Positions 1-15,000 of a DNA stretch of 64,000 nucleotides are shown here, in pieces (within the stretch, counting starts at the first letter, position 1; each line of letters starts with the position of its first letter). The position numbers and the translations under genes are program-made. This DNA is from Eremophila alpestris peregrina (lineage: Eukaryota; Chordata; Aves; Passeriformes; Alaudidae), in assembly GCA_009792885.1 (NCBI GenBank), contig WMCF01000032.1:8980059-9044058 (forward strand), given 5' to 3'. The notes under the pieces are model-generated. The model worked only from the letters and a program-made list of their open reading frames with translations. It searched no databases and was not told where the DNA came from.

Positions 1-3000
1 ATGAATTAGGACTTCTCCAGCTATAGAAATGCTGCAGTAACAGACCCTTTAATGCATAAAAACACTGTACCTCAGATGACAAAAATAGTTTAAACTTGCT
101 TTTTACTTCAATTTTAAAAGGCAAAGTAAAACGTCCATTTTTTGGCACCAGTATGAATTATATGATTATTTTCCTATATATGAAATCTTTCCAGAGACCT
201 AAAGAAACACTCTGGATTGTTGGGAACACCCTGTGACTGACCACTGGGAGCTCAGGTGTGGTGAGTGTTTGCAGGAAGAGATGAGACAAAAACCAAGACC
301 TCTGCATTGAGCCAGAGCTGTCCTGTGAGAGGAGCTCAGCAGCTCTTCCCCTGAGTCTGAGAACAGATTGTTTAAATACTTGTGATGGGCTTTCAGACTG
401 CACATTTGTGCTGCTCAGGAGAAGTGGCCCAAAGGAGACTTTCCAATGGTTTATGTGGGAGGAAGCATTTGGCAACCAGACAGAGAAAAGCAGATTATTT
501 TAGGAGATGCCTTATCCCCAAGGTACAATTGTTTTGTCACACGTTTCTTTCAGCCTCTCAAGGTTGAGGAGGTTTTGTGGAGCTGGCAGAGGCCAAGGTT
601 TGCAGCCCATGGGGTCACAGTTGGCCCTGCTGAGATCTCTGCCTTTTTACTTTTTCTTTTTTTAAGTAGTTGTATAATTACATTTAAACAGATTTATTTT
701 ACAGTTCTGTATATAAAATAGCTTTTAAATTATGTTTTCATTGCTCTAGCAGATGATTAAACCTGAGAAAGGTTTAATCCCTCCCTTTATCTGAGAGGGA
801 TATCTGAGACACCCAATTCTCGTGGCTTGTCCTTGCTACAAAAGGCATCATCAGGCCCTGGGTGTTCAGCGGAAATAAAAAAAAAAAAACAACTGTTTTT
901 CATGTTTATAAAATCCAACAGTGTTTAATCTCTCTAAAGAGTCATTAAGTGCACTTTGCACTAAATTTAACTAATTCCTTTATAAAATTCTCCAAACAGA
1001 GCTTCCCAAAATGTTTGCTGGTGCAATAAACCATTACATGGATTGTTTGAAGTCATTTGCCTCCAGATAAAAGAGACATTTCAGAGCATTTTGATTTCTG
1101 CTGTCTAATAAATGAAGTGCTGCAATTCTAAACTTAATATCTGTCATCACCATTATTTTTCCTTACTTTACATCTTTCCTAGAGGTTCATCATGACACAG
1201 AAAGATAAATTGTTGTAATATTTTCTGCACATAGGGCACATTTATTTTTTTCCTCCAAGTTTGTTTTTCAAGATGACTTACTGTAGGTTGCTTTTCTTCT
1301 TATTTTCCAAGTATACTTAGTTTATAAAAACCAGACCTCTGATTAGAGACTAATTCACTGGAGCTTAGAAATGTTCTGTTATAATTGAGAATTGTGGCTT
1401 TTTGGACAGAATCCCACTGACTGTGAATGGGCATTGTCCTTGAAGAGCCTAACACACTGGACATTTCTTCATTTATTCATTCTTCATTTATTTAAAGCAT
1501 TGATGCTGTTAAATTTGAGCTATTTTATGTTTTTTTTTTTCCTGTATTTGTGATTATTCTAAAACCAAATTGCCAATGTCTCATACTGTTGTATAAACAC
1601 TCCCCACCTTCACCAAGGATATTTTAATTGATGCAACTGAGAGTTTTATGGCAGCTCTCTCCAGACTGGACACTTTGGCAGCTCATCATTATTTTACCAT
1701 TGACCAAAGCAGTGAAGTTTATGAGTTAGAACTTGCTGAGTCTGAGGTTTGGAGCAGAAGTCCCTGTACCCTCTGAGTCTGTGTCCATCCCAAATACTGG
1801 GACACAACCTCGGGGCTCCTCTGGATCCCAGTTTTCTCCTTCATCCCTCATTTCTGTCCATCCCTTCCCTGCCACTGCCAGCACCAGCTCTGCCAGGGTT
1901 AAAAGCCACTTCAGGCTGGGATCACCAATTCTGCCACTGTTAAAAGCCATTGTGGAGATTCTTTTATTTTATTCAACTTATTTCTTTAACTCTTGGCTTT
2001 CTAAGTATACTGTGGCACTCCTCTTGTACCTATTTTTGGTTTAATTAAAAACAAAAATCCCTTCCACTGTCAGTCCTGCAAACAGGAAAACCATCTCAGC
2101 AGAATGCTAAGAAAAGGATGCAGTGAAATATTTGGAGACAAGAAAGTCCCTTGCTATGAACAGCTGGGATTTGCCTCAAGTTATGTGATAGGAAAATGCA
2201 TGCAAATAAACTCACTGTCATTTTCTTTTTCTCCCTTTCCTCACCTCACTGAGTACTCATTAGTATGGGGATTGCTGAAAAAGTCACCACTGTCCCCAAG
2301 AAAGGGGAAATGGAGGTGCCAGGATTAGCCAGTTCCTATTATTTCTGCTTGATTAAGCAGATTAAGGGCTGATGATCATGCAGGGCACCACATCAGGGCT
2401 CCATTTCTGCTATTTCTGCAGCTGACAGCTGCCATTTACAGTCTGCTGAAGAGCAGGGGACAGCTCCCATCTCTGTGAGCTGCACATCACAGTGACTGCA
2501 CTGGAAAGAATTGTTTTCTACAGCTGGAGCAGTGGCTGTAAAAACCAGGGTAGGTGCTTGTCAGAATCCCCACCTTTATTTCCAAACACTGGGGCAGTGA
2601 TGACTGATCTCATCATCCTCTCATCAGCACCACAGAGCTTTGTGTAAAGTGCATGCTTTCATTTTTTTTGCTCCTCACGTTTTTCTAGCTTTGAAAGTCT
2701 CCCTCAGGGCCAGCAATTTATCATCAAGGCTACCAAATGTCTTTGAAGAGCAGCAGCACTCTTGCTGGGGATTTAGGATTCCACCAGGTCAGTCAGACTC
2801 CAGTTTAAGAAGCTTAATAGAACAAATATTAGTTATTAATGAGTTTTACCCTTGAGAACTCCACTGCAAATCTGATACAAGTGCCTGGATGAATCATTAT
2901 CAGGCAACTTCATTTTAACACTGAAAACTACTCCTGGAGTGGAAACAGATAAAAGAATATGCAGAGCAACATTCCTCACATTCAGTGATGTTATTTACCA

Positions 3001-6000
3001 GTCCATTATGACACCTAAACACCATCCAGATGTTACTGCAGCCCTTTCAGATCTCTGTACATCTGCCTCAAAGCAGAGAAACTCAGGCTGAATATGTAAC
3101 AGCAATTACAGGAGACATCTGCAGCACTCCTTATTCCATTTGAAAATCCTTCAGCTGTTCTGGCTTGGGTTTCTTTAAACGTGATTTGGCAAAATAATTA
3201 CAATCAGAGATGAGAACAGCACTCTGCTGGAATGCACAGGCTTTTATTTCTTTGGAAATATATATTGCTTCATTGGATTCCCTTTATGTGTTTGCAGTGT
3301 TCATTCAAATTTTGCACATCATGCCTCAGTATTTATCTTTATTTCATCTGCCCTTGTTCAGGAATCCCAGGGTCAGAGCAGCACCTGCCACATGAGTCAG
3401 GCAGAAACCTGGGAAGCACAAAACGCTCCTGCTGAGGGGGAAGCTGATGGTGAAGCTGCTTCTCCTCCTGCTCCTCACTGGGGCTGTTCCCAGAGGAGAG
3501 GGACCCCTTCAGCACAAATTCAAACCCACTCTGTAGAGCTGGATGTCATTGCTAGTCCCAGAGCACTGTCAGAGCAATGCTTTGGGTCACAGACACGTGC
3601 CAGCTGTGCAGCCAGGAGCCAGCTGTGCCATCAGAGCCTGCAGGGAACAGCTGGCAGTGCTGGAGGGGTGCTCCCCTCGTGCTGGGCTTGCAGAGCCCAG
3701 TGAAAAACCCTTTGGGAGTGACAGCACAGCCCCAGCCCAGCCTGTGCACAGTTACTCACACAGTTTGCTGGGGTAAAAGCAGTTTTACTGACATGGGCTA
3801 TGGAGGAGGCAGCTGAGTTCAGCACATGGAGAAATTCCCTGGATCAAGTATTGAAAACACAAATTCCTCTTCCTTCCATAGAACACTGCACAGTCACTCA
3901 TCCAAAACAGGATACAAACCCTTCATCACACCAAGACTTTAACTGACAACAAAAAGTATTCCTGAACAAGGCAAACCCAGACCTGTCTGCCCGAGAGAGA
4001 TGCTGGGAAGAACCCAAACACAGTAAATCATAACACAGGCTGTGAGCAGATGCAGACTTCTACACCTGAATTTCTTCTGACCATCTGCAGTGTGAAACCT
4101 CATGGCTGGAACACACAACCTGTGTCACTGGGCTCCCAGGACAAGCAGGGACCTCTCTTTATGCTGTGCAGTCATTTTGACCATAATGACGAGTGAATGA
4201 CATTATCTGGGGCTGATCACACTTTCCTCCAGACAGATCTGAGCCCTCAAATGAACATTAGGCTAATCTGATCCTCATTGACTGAGGGTGAGGCCACAGG
4301 CAGCCAGCTAGTTTCTCTGTGCTCCATTTGTAAAATGGATCTGATTTTACTTCAGGGGTGATGCAAGGACAAGTGAATTGCAAATTGCAAAGGTCCTCAT
4401 AACTGTGATGGGAACAGGAATAACTGATAGAGCTGTGAGCCTGAGCAGGCCAGATCTGCCTGCCACAGCACACACCCCACCAAGGAACAGATCAATGAAT
4501 AGCAAGAGATATCTGTCTGTATCTATCAGTTGTTCTTTGTGCACGATTCTCTCTGTGTCAATTCTGTAGATACAGCTCTGCCTGGGAATACAGAAATAGG
4601 TAACTCCAAAACACACAGACACCTTTGCTGAATAGCACAAAGTGATCTTGAGTTTGATCTCTTGTGCTACCTCAATCCACCAAATCATCACACTTCCCTT
4701 CATTGCACACTGGGATAGGTTTTCTGCCTGAAATTAGAGTCCATTCCTAGCAGGTTTTAGAAGAATGGATTTAGAATTTCAGGCTGGTTTATCCATTCTC
4801 ATGAACATTTGATGACACAATTTACCTCTTGATCTCCTGAAATAGTATTTAGCATACAACTAACAACACTCAGCCAACAAAAAAGGTAAATAAAGACACA
4901 GACACACAAACACACCTATAAAATCTCTGTTATTAGAACAGTGCCAGCCTACAGCCACAGAGTATTTTCATGGGACATGAAGACCCTTAATTTACACTTA
5001 GATCTCCAAAGAATAAATCAAGAATTAATTCCTGCTAACAACTGGGCAACTCTAATGCAGGAATTGTTTCAGTGACTTCAGAGGCTCTGCCTGTTCTGAG
5101 CTGCACCAGCTCCCTGCAGTTAATTCTGGCTGTGCAACTGCTGAACAAAAAAAAGGCTCCAGAGGAAAATGTCCCGGCACATTCCTCAGCTGTTTCAAAG
5201 GTAGCACTGCAAACCAGCAAGGTTTTATCCACACTGGGTTTAGGCTGAGCAGATCTTTAGCTTTGTGTTGGTTCATTAATGCAGAGAACAAGTGGGGTGT
5301 GACTGCTCTGTGTATTTACAGCATCTCACACTGCTCTGCAGCCAGGCTCCCTGATAACCAGCTCTCCTCTGCAAAGATATGAGAGCTAGAAACAATGAGA
5401 ACACCTGCAGGATCATCTCTGATTATTTTTCTTTCACAGCAAAGCAAACTGGAGCCTATGAATGTGTACAAGAGGCAATAAAAATGGGGAATGGAATCTG
5501 GGAGGCTCTTCTGAATCAAACTGATAAATTGATGTAAGCCCATGCCTACACTGTGATGCTGATCATGCTGATTTTTTGGTTCATGCACAATGCCCCCACA
5601 TTACTCACTGCTCCCCACACTGGGCTATCATCCCCCACCAGGCATTACTGGTTTTACTGGTTTGGGTGAGTTGCAACCAAAGCACAGGCAGCTGCAGTGA
5701 TGCTCCCAGGGAGTTTTTCAAATTTTTCAAATTCTCTAGAAATCTGGAGCAGGTTGAATTGAAATTCCTGGACCAAAACCCCTCTTCAAATCTGTTATTC
5801 TGAGTAACACTCAAAGCACAGCCTCTCATCCCTGGCTATCATTAGATGCAGCCCAGACAAGTATTATTTGTATAGTTGGCATCAACAAACCCTGAACCTT
5901 CTCCTCTGGCTCACAGCTCATTCTTGTAAAGCCCCTGCAGAGCATGAGGCTGCTCCCTTACACATCTGCTTTGTTTTGGTTCAGTTTCATCCCATTATTT

Positions 6001-9000
6001 CCCACAATCACATGGTGTAATTATCTGATCTATAATTTATGCTCCTATTCAGAGCAGTATAAATAGTTTACTTTATTGCTGCAGGAGCACAGCATGTCCA
6101 GATAACATCAATATTTTATTTATCTCTGTTTCTGTCTGTGTTTGGTTATCTAGGTGCTTATTAAGTACAGAATTATTATAATAGCTGAGAATAAATAGCA
6201 ACTGAAAAGAAGCAAAAATAAGGCTGGAAACAAAATGTGTCTGAAATAGTGTCTGCTCTTCCTGTCCCTCTCCTGTCCACCAAGTGTCTAAATAAAGAGC
6301 ATTTTCAGGGAGTTTCCAAAGAGCTAAATCCACCTCCATGGGTAGGGATGGATAATTCTTATTAATGCTGTCTCTCACATTTCCAAAAACTGTAAGGACT
6401 CTGTCTTAGCTGGCAGGTCTGAACTGCATTTTCAGGGTTCTTAAAAGCAAATGAAATCCTTCAGGGTGTTGCTTTTAATCACCAATTTGAATTTCATCAT
6501 CCTGACACCCAAAATTCAAGCAAGAACTGAGTTGAATGGAACTTCACACAAATAGAATTGTTTACAGGCAGTGAAACAACTTCCTAATTTATTAAAAAGT
6601 GACTCAGGTAATTAAACAAAAATGGGAAAATTCTGTGTTTGTTCAATTTTATCTCAATACAGACAGAGCTTTAACAGCCCCAGCCTTCTGACACATCCCA
6701 CAGTGATGGAGGCTCCTGGAGCATTCAGCTTTTAATGTGGATTCCAAGTTAAGTGGGGGCTAAATTCAAGCAGAAAGCAGCAGCAGATCTCACAAAGTTT
6801 ATGAGCCTGATCCTGCAGTGCCTGTGCATCCTGAGCAGATCCAATCCCATGTGCTCATTTGTTTTATGAATGGTTCAATCACACTTACTTTGGATATGTA
6901 GATGGAAAAAAGAAACATTATTCCCTCACAGGAGGGAGAAGGAAGGCACAACCAGCACCAACAATTTGCTATTCAGTGGTTTGGTTTTATCTTATCAACA
7001 CAAAAAATTAGAGTATGTGAATAATAATGCAGACACATAAACATTATTATGTTACAACCATATACCCTTGCTCAAAAATCACTTATTTCCCTTTTCCACA
7101 CAGAAATATTTTCTGAAGCCTAATGATACTCATGTAGAAACAGCAATGAGTGATTTCAACAAAATGCTTTTCCTGCAGCTGCTCACATTTTGTCAGGTTT
7201 TAAGAGAGAATCTACAGGGGGTTTGCACTGCTACAGATAATGAGGAAGGAAGGGAGAAAAAGGAGCCAACAGTGCAAGGACAAACTGTGAGGACAAATTC
7301 TGAACATTCTGGAGTCACTTGTTCAGCTTTGGTTGAGATTCTGAGCAATTAACCTATTTTCAAAAAAATCTAAATGGCCACTAAAGAAATGCAAAAAAAT
7401 TCCACTCTTAAAAGAATTTTCCCTTCCAGACAATTTGCACAAGCTCCCCCAAGCCCAAGTCACCCCCCAGGCTCTCCAGGCACTGTGATACATTGTCAGG
7501 GCTCTCCTGTGCTGAACAGCATCTTTCATGCCACAATCCAGCCACCACAAAGGCAGGATCCCATGGTGGGGCTGCTGCCATGGTGTGACATAAATAATTA
7601 TAAGGATTGTTCAGGAAAGAAATTTCAACTCTCACAGTCCCCTCACTTTCTCTTCAAGAAATAAAAGTGGTTCTGAAAAAAAAAACCAGGCCGATATGAT
7701 TGATGTACAATGTTATTCATTTGCTTTGGGGTGGGTTTTTTGCATGCTACCCATATTTTCTAATATTAATTTGTGGTTTACCTGTGTAATTTAAGCTGCT
7801 TAAAGAACAAATGAGTAGCACAGGGAGCTGTTTTCTGGGACATTGTACAGGCCTGTGCAGGTATAGCCCATCATTACCCCAGTGAGCATTGCACTGAACA
7901 TTCTCACTAGAATATTCCAGAAGTCCTGTGGGCAGCAAACAGCCATGCTGCCAGCAGGCCATTAGCTAGCTCATGCCAGACACTACATACATTATTTGTG
8001 GCAGGCTTCTACTTTGAGAATAATGATAAAAAAGCTTGTGACAAGCCCCAAATGGTCCATCACCAGGAACTGCATGGCTTTTGCAAATGCTTCAGTCAGG
8101 CAGCCTGATGTGCTGGATTATCCCTGGCACCAGCTGGATGAGGTACTGAGGTCTTGAGAAAAGTAATGTGATTTATCTGAAGAGAGGAAATGTTCAACTT
8201 CTCCAGTGTCAGAAAGTTTCACAGCACAGGACCTCTCCAAACCCAAGGCTGAGAGGTGTCACCAGCAGGAGCTGCCTTCTCTGTGAGTGGGTTAAATTAA
8301 AGTGTTCTCACCTCAACCTGGGCACACTCAGGAACCCCAGCCACGAACAAATCCTCCCTACAACATGTCCTACAGAAATACACAGAGGGCAGAGAGACCA
8401 AGGTCTGCTCTGCCTGGATTCATTCCTGAACCAGGAATGCTACTGCAGAACCCTTCCAGCAGGAAACACTCACTGAGGCTGGGAAGCTGCATCCACAGAG
8501 CTCCACACACAGGCATGCACTGTGCACACAGACACACAAGAGTTAAACAGGATACACGAGTTAAAACCCCAAATCTAAAATTGTCAGGACTGAAATGGGG
8601 CAGGAGAGCAAGCTACAGGCTCTTCAAGTTATTATGGGGACAGGTTCCTTTTTAGAAAACTGTGAATGTGTAGAAAAGCAAAACCTGAGCTTCTCATTTG
8701 CAGGATTGTTCCAGCTGCCCCAGCAGAGCTTTGCCTCTGCACTAACAATGGTGTTCAGAATCACCAACAACTGCCACACAACTGATGGGCTCAGGAGCAA
8801 CAAGCTGATGGCATCCAAAGATTTACTGGGCTGGGGTGGAGCACATCAGTTCTCTATCACTGGAGTCCCACAGCAGATTTATGGTGACATTAATTGAGAA
8901 GGAATAAAGACAGGCATTCTCCTGGGGCTGGCTCAGCATCTCTGAGTGACAGCCCAGCAGGCACTGCTGTGCTCAGGGTCAGGCACCTGGCCCTGGGAAC

Positions 9001-12000
9001 AGCCCTGCAGGGACACAGGCTCACAGCTGGGCTCTGTGCTGAAGGGTGCTTTAACCACATGCCAAGGAATCTATTCACCTTCCACTGCTCTAACCCAGAT
9101 GCATCTCTGTAAATGCATCCCTTCCCCTGCTTCTGGTGACCTAAATGGTTTATGATGTCTTCTTTACATGCCTAAGAGAAGATGGGCTTCCCCTTTGTTA
9201 TTTATTTTACTCTGCAGAGAAGCAAGAGAGCCCTTCCCCTGCTGTACAGCAGTCCTTGTTTCCATAACACAGCCTGGCTCTGCTCAGGCTGTTTGAGCCT
9301 TCCCACTGCCACTTCCATTACTACCAGAGAGACATTCCATGTGCTTTCTTCTCTGGGTCATTTGCCAAGCTTGTGGAAGGCACTGAGTGCTACAAAGAAA
9401 ACCATAAAACCAAGCAGGAGTAAATAAGCAACAAACTGTTCTCTCTTCTGCACGTTAAAAAATAAGTGGGAGTTGTGCTTGATAATCTTTCCCTAAGGCC
9501 AAGAGCTTCTTGCATAAAACAGAAAGCCAATTCCTGCTCCTCCACACCACCTGGGGACACACCAGCCTCACTCTGCTCCCCTTGGAACCCCAGATATTGG
9601 TCTGGGAGCAGAGTCCAAGCAGCTCCTTCCCTGCTGAAAATCCCCCTGGAGAGCCCAGGCTCAGCCTTGGATCCAGGCTGGGCTCAGGGACTCTCCTGGA
9701 AGGTGCTGCTGCCATGAGCTCACCTGCAGATCCCTGGCTTTGAGGGTGAGCAGCTGCTGACAGCTCCTGAGAGGTTTTGCAGGGTTATTCTGTCCTGGTG
9801 GGTACCTGTGAGCCCTGAGTCAGCCTCCCTGTGCCAGGGACCCTGCAAGTGCCATCCCACACAAAGGGAGTTTTGTAGGGACAGAAACCTTGTGATTCCT
9901 GTCATGGATCCTATTGGCTCTTTGTTGTTTCCATTAACTCGTAAGAGTTTAATAAAAGTGCCCAATTTTCAAAAATAAAATGCTTTCCCAGCCTTGGAAA
10001 TTGGATTTTCCTTGTTGTCAAAACACAACAGCTGTTTTAAACTGTTCACCAGGAGAAAGCACTGAAACAACACTTCTGGATATTTTGTGTTATTTCACTG
10101 TGAATAACACACAGATTATTCGGAATAGAGTCTCTGAATTGGTTGTGTTCATTGTTTTATAAACCCAGCAGAAGAGCTAAACCAGCAAAGAACATCTTCA
10201 CCTATGGGATGACTTAAAGTCTTTTCTGCTCAGCTGCTCATTGGCTGAACCTTAAACACAGTGACTCCATTCATTAGTGTATTTAATCTCTTGTGATGGT
10301 AAAAGTCAGACTTGAAGATAGCAGGATTAACACAGTGACTGGAGGAGACTTTATATAAAATCAGCTGAAGTGTTAATGGTGCCCCTGTCTCAGGAACATG
10401 GAAATGATGGCAAAGAAAAGAGCTCATGCCCAGATATAATCCAGATTCCCTTGCAGCTTTCCTTTGGAGCTCACCACTCTCACAATGACTGGAGCACAGT
10501 GGTGGCTCAAAGTGACCTTGGTTAAACCAGCCAAGCCTCACCCTGTGCATGTCCCTGCAGCCCCAGCTCTGCTCCAAGGTCTGCCTGAACTCAGAGAGGT
10601 GTGAACCCTTCCCAAAGAGCTGAAAGGTCTTTGCAAGGACTGGAAGTGTCACTTGATTGCAGTGAGGTGTCAGCTGAGGCAAACACAGCTAATTTAAGGA
10701 TGCAGGACCTGAAAAGGCAGCCCAGTTGTCCAGAGGGCTCTGGTAAGTGAGGTCAGGTACAGCACTGCCTAATTCCTGCCCCTGGGCTAAATGTGGCCAT
10801 GAGCATTGGCTCATATTGAAAAGCAGCTCCAGTGACTCTCAACAGATGCAGAAATTAAATAACTTCTTACTAAAACCTGCATTTCTTTCTGAAAATGCAG
10901 TACATATTTAAATGCCTTTCCAGTAATCCCAGAATTATAATTTAATACCTGGATTTTCAGCTAGTCTCTGTGGAATTCTGCTTTATCCAGCCTCTTCCAA
11001 AACAAACCAAATCAGTTTCCAGTTCCTGCGAGCCCCAAGAAAAACAGTGTGGATTCTTTGTCAGAAATGGAGCTGCCTTTCCTGATGATTCCCATGTTAC
11101 TGCACGGGGGTGAAGTGCAATGAAATATGGGCAGTGAGATGAAGGCCTTCCCCTCTCCTCAGCTCCAATTATTGTTATAAAACCATTTCCAGCAAAGCCA
11201 TATTTATTTGGCCCAGGCTCTAGGGCGAAAAATTCTCTGTCTGATGTTTAAATAATGACAGCCAATTTGCAGGACACTGGTAATCTTAGATCAATTGCCC
11301 ACAAGCTGTTAAAAATATCTCTATTAATACCCCTTCTGTGCACACTCTTGAGCAGAATGTGAGCAGGCTGCAAAGTGGGGAAGCTGCAGGGCAGGGAGGG
11401 AATGGAGAATCAGAGCAGCCAGGCTCCCCCTGCCCATGGGGACAGCCCCCACAGGCAGGGAAATGTCCCTGGGACCCTCTGAAAGGATGAACAGAAATCC
11501 TCCCCCAGGACTGGAGAGCTGCCCAGCAGAGCTCCACCACAGAGACAGAATTCTCTGTAAAAATCCATACAGCATTCAAGGAGTATCTGCAGAGCTCTGC
11601 TCTCTTCAAGTTCATTCCAATTAACAAGCTGGGTACTTACAGAGTAAAAAAAAAAAAAAAGCACAGTTATTTGGTTTTGCCTCATAAGCAAGAGTTAGTT
11701 ACAAAAATACTTGGTATTTTTAGTACAATCTGGGATATTGTAACCGGGCTACAGAAAATATCTCATTTTCTGACTTCTGTGTCTCAGCATGGAGATTAAC
11801 TGTGTCCCTCTCTCCTGCTCTCTATTTCTGCAGGCTGGGCACTCTGCTTTCTTCTTTCTGATCACACCTGATTAACCTGAAATTCTGAACTTCAGAACAT
11901 CCCAGTGAGAAACACACACACAGCACCCCACTGCCTCAGCAGGTGGGGATAAAGCAGGATTGTGCTGCTGTCACCCCCCAGCACAGCTGGAGCACAGCTG

Positions 12001-15000
12001 CCTCTGTCACAGCCACATCTAACACTGATCAGCCCTCAGCTGCAAGGAGGAAAATTCCAAAGCCTGATTTCAGTGACACTGCAGTGGCTGGGTGTGAGCA
12101 GCTCTCTCCCAGCACACACAACACAGAGCTGCACCAGCCAAGGGGGGCCCTGCACAGGATTTTTTATCTCTTGCTGCACATCCCAGCCAAAGCTGGACCT
12201 TTCATTTGGGGAACAGAAGAGCACAGAGCTGCAGGATCCCCTCCAGCAATAACTCAGCCTCACTGGAGACAACCAACTTAATGCAATCTTAATGTGATAA
12301 ACTGCTAACTTGATTGGATTCAATGAGATGTAAATGATTAGATTCAGTAAGTACACAGAGACCATTTCACCTTACATTCTGCTCAAGAGGGCTCTGCCTT
12401 CAGTCTCTTCATCACTCCTCTTAATTACAGGCAATGCATCATGAAGATGGGAACAGTTTGGGACCTACACTGTCCTCTGACTCCTCACCAACACCCCCAG
12501 TGTTCCCTCCTGGGTAATGTGTCTTTTATTTGTATGATAACTTTTCTTCAGAACAGCTGCCATCACTTACAGACACAAACTGACCTTCAGCATGGTCCAT
12601 TTTGATCTAAAAAAACTCTGCTCACCCATATTTCTGCAAAATTCCCACATCTTTAAGGCAGAGGATGTCTTCCCATGTGGATTAATTTTTAGCAACCAAA
12701 AACTTTGTGGCAAACAGCAGACTTTTATAGCTTCATATTCACTGAAAGATTATTTAAAATCTGTTCTGCTGAGCGAAGAAATCTGCACTACCATTCCAAA
12801 AAAGGGGAAAAAATGACGGGACACTATTTAAGTAAGTACAAAGACACTCACAAAAATATGAGTGCAAGGCAGTGTCTCTGGGCTTGTAAAACTCAAGTGG
12901 GATTTATATTCCTCTGTGGTCCATAAACATTTTAAAAAGATTTCTTCCTATAACCTTTTTCAGATTCTGACTCAGACAACTGATTTTTTAAAATGATATT
13001 CAGCTGGTGTATTTCTAATCAAAGGAAAGTGTTGGTTTAGACTTTGGGCACTCTGTGCCACTCACCTTCTCCTCACCTTTCATTTCCCTGGCTGCCACTT
13101 GGAGGGTTTTTTACCACCCAGCTCCTCAGTATTTTCAGATGTTTCCAATTTACCAGGATATAATTCATAACTACCACTCTTTTGGACAATTAACCTTTGC
13201 TGGGAGGAAGGCACTTTCCACTTTACAGATGTTGCTTTTTCACTGAACAAAGTCCACAGAATTCTTTTTCAATAAATAATCCTTCATGTTAAAGCATCTG
13301 AGAAAATAACACATAATCTTTTGATCCTATTAAGAACACCATAGTGAACCATTTAGCAGAGATCATGGGTATTCCTTCACTTCACACATCTCTGAAAGGA
13401 ATCCTTTAAATAAAAAAACCTCCTACTTGAATTTGTTCAACAGTTTTATACTCAATAAGACTCTGTCAAAATAAAGATTCTGATTGATTTTCTCAAAGGA
13501 TTTGTTTAAGAGCTCACAACCAAATCAAACCAGTTAATTTCAGACTCCACACTTGAAGCTGACTCTCTCATTTTGCCTCAGAGGCCTGTTTCAAATGGGA
13601 GCCAAGTCACTGCCTGTGCAGAACAGATCCCTTGGGACAACATCCAGGGCAGAGAGCAAGGGATTTCCAGTTCTCCTGGAACTCATCAGCCCTCAGGGGA
13701 GAGGCACAAAGCCTCAGCAACTCCTGCTAAAAGTCTGCAGCAGCCAGCCCTGTTACACAGGGTCTGCCATCACCAAAATCAGCTCCTCAGAGTCCCAGCT
13801 GGCACCACCACAGCTGCAAATCATCCTGCAAACGTTTTCCAGCCTGGTGAGAAGGTGGCTTTGTCTCCTGCACCTGCTGAGAACCCAGCTAAGGTGTGAG
13901 AGGTGGCTGCTGGTTTGTTCAGCTGGCCCTGGGTGAGTGGGGTTTCACACAGGGATCTTCTCATGGGATGTCTGAGGCACTGATGACTCCCACTTTGAAG
14001 TCATCACCTCTGTTCCTCCTCTTTCAGGCTCACACAGAGTCTTTTGGCATTTCAGTGTGCAGTTGCCAAGCAGAGGCATAGCTGAGGAGCCAGCAGCATC
14101 AGCAGCACCTTCCAAATGCCACTTGTGCCCATGTGAGAGCTGCTCATGCTGCTCCTGCTCACACCAGAGCTGAGTTCTGTGCTCCCTGCAATTCCCAAAG
14201 ATGCTGCCTGACTCTGTGGGATTCTGCATCTCCTTTGTTTTCCTACACTTGCTGACAGTTATTTCTGGTTTATTGCTGGTGAATAATGAGCAATTAATTG
14301 CATCCCCAGTTAGAAAACCCCTTTGGGATGCAAAGCCACAAATGCTGCAGTGTGGACAGACAGAGAATTAGAGGCCAGCTCAATGCAAAACCCACTGAAA
14401 TCATGACATAAGAAGGGAGGGAATACACTGAGCAATTCCTGCCCCAAAATTCCAGTGCAACTCCTGCAGGGAACCTGCTGAAGCATCTCTGAAGTATTTT
14501 TGGTGTTGGATGTGGGAACAGAAGGCAGAAGAATCAGGAAGAGGTTGGGAAATCCATCCAGCTCTCAGCCAGGACCTCTGCAGTCATCACCTCACCTTGG
14601 TGGTGAAGGAAAATGTGAAGCTCCTGAGGACAGCCTGAACTGAGACAGAAGCATTTTGGGGTGTGAGGCAGCTTAGAGAGAGGTCAAGCCTGAACAGCTG
14701 GCAGTGCTTTTCTAGGCTGTGCCTCCAGAAAATAACCTGCTCATCCACAACTGAGGGTTTGCCTCCCAAGCGCTGCTCTGAAAGGTCACACAGGAGCACT
14801 GCAGCACCATTTTCACACAGGCTGTGGGTACCCAGCCTCAGAAACCCAAAGGAAGGCACAAAGCTCATTCTGCCAGATTAATACAAACAAAACAAAAAAA
14901 CAAAAGGACTTTTATTCCCCACTGACTGATGTGTGCTCAGCCATTATTATCACCTGGTACTAATGTGTAGCCCAAAGGACAGGATCTGAGCCCAGCTTTA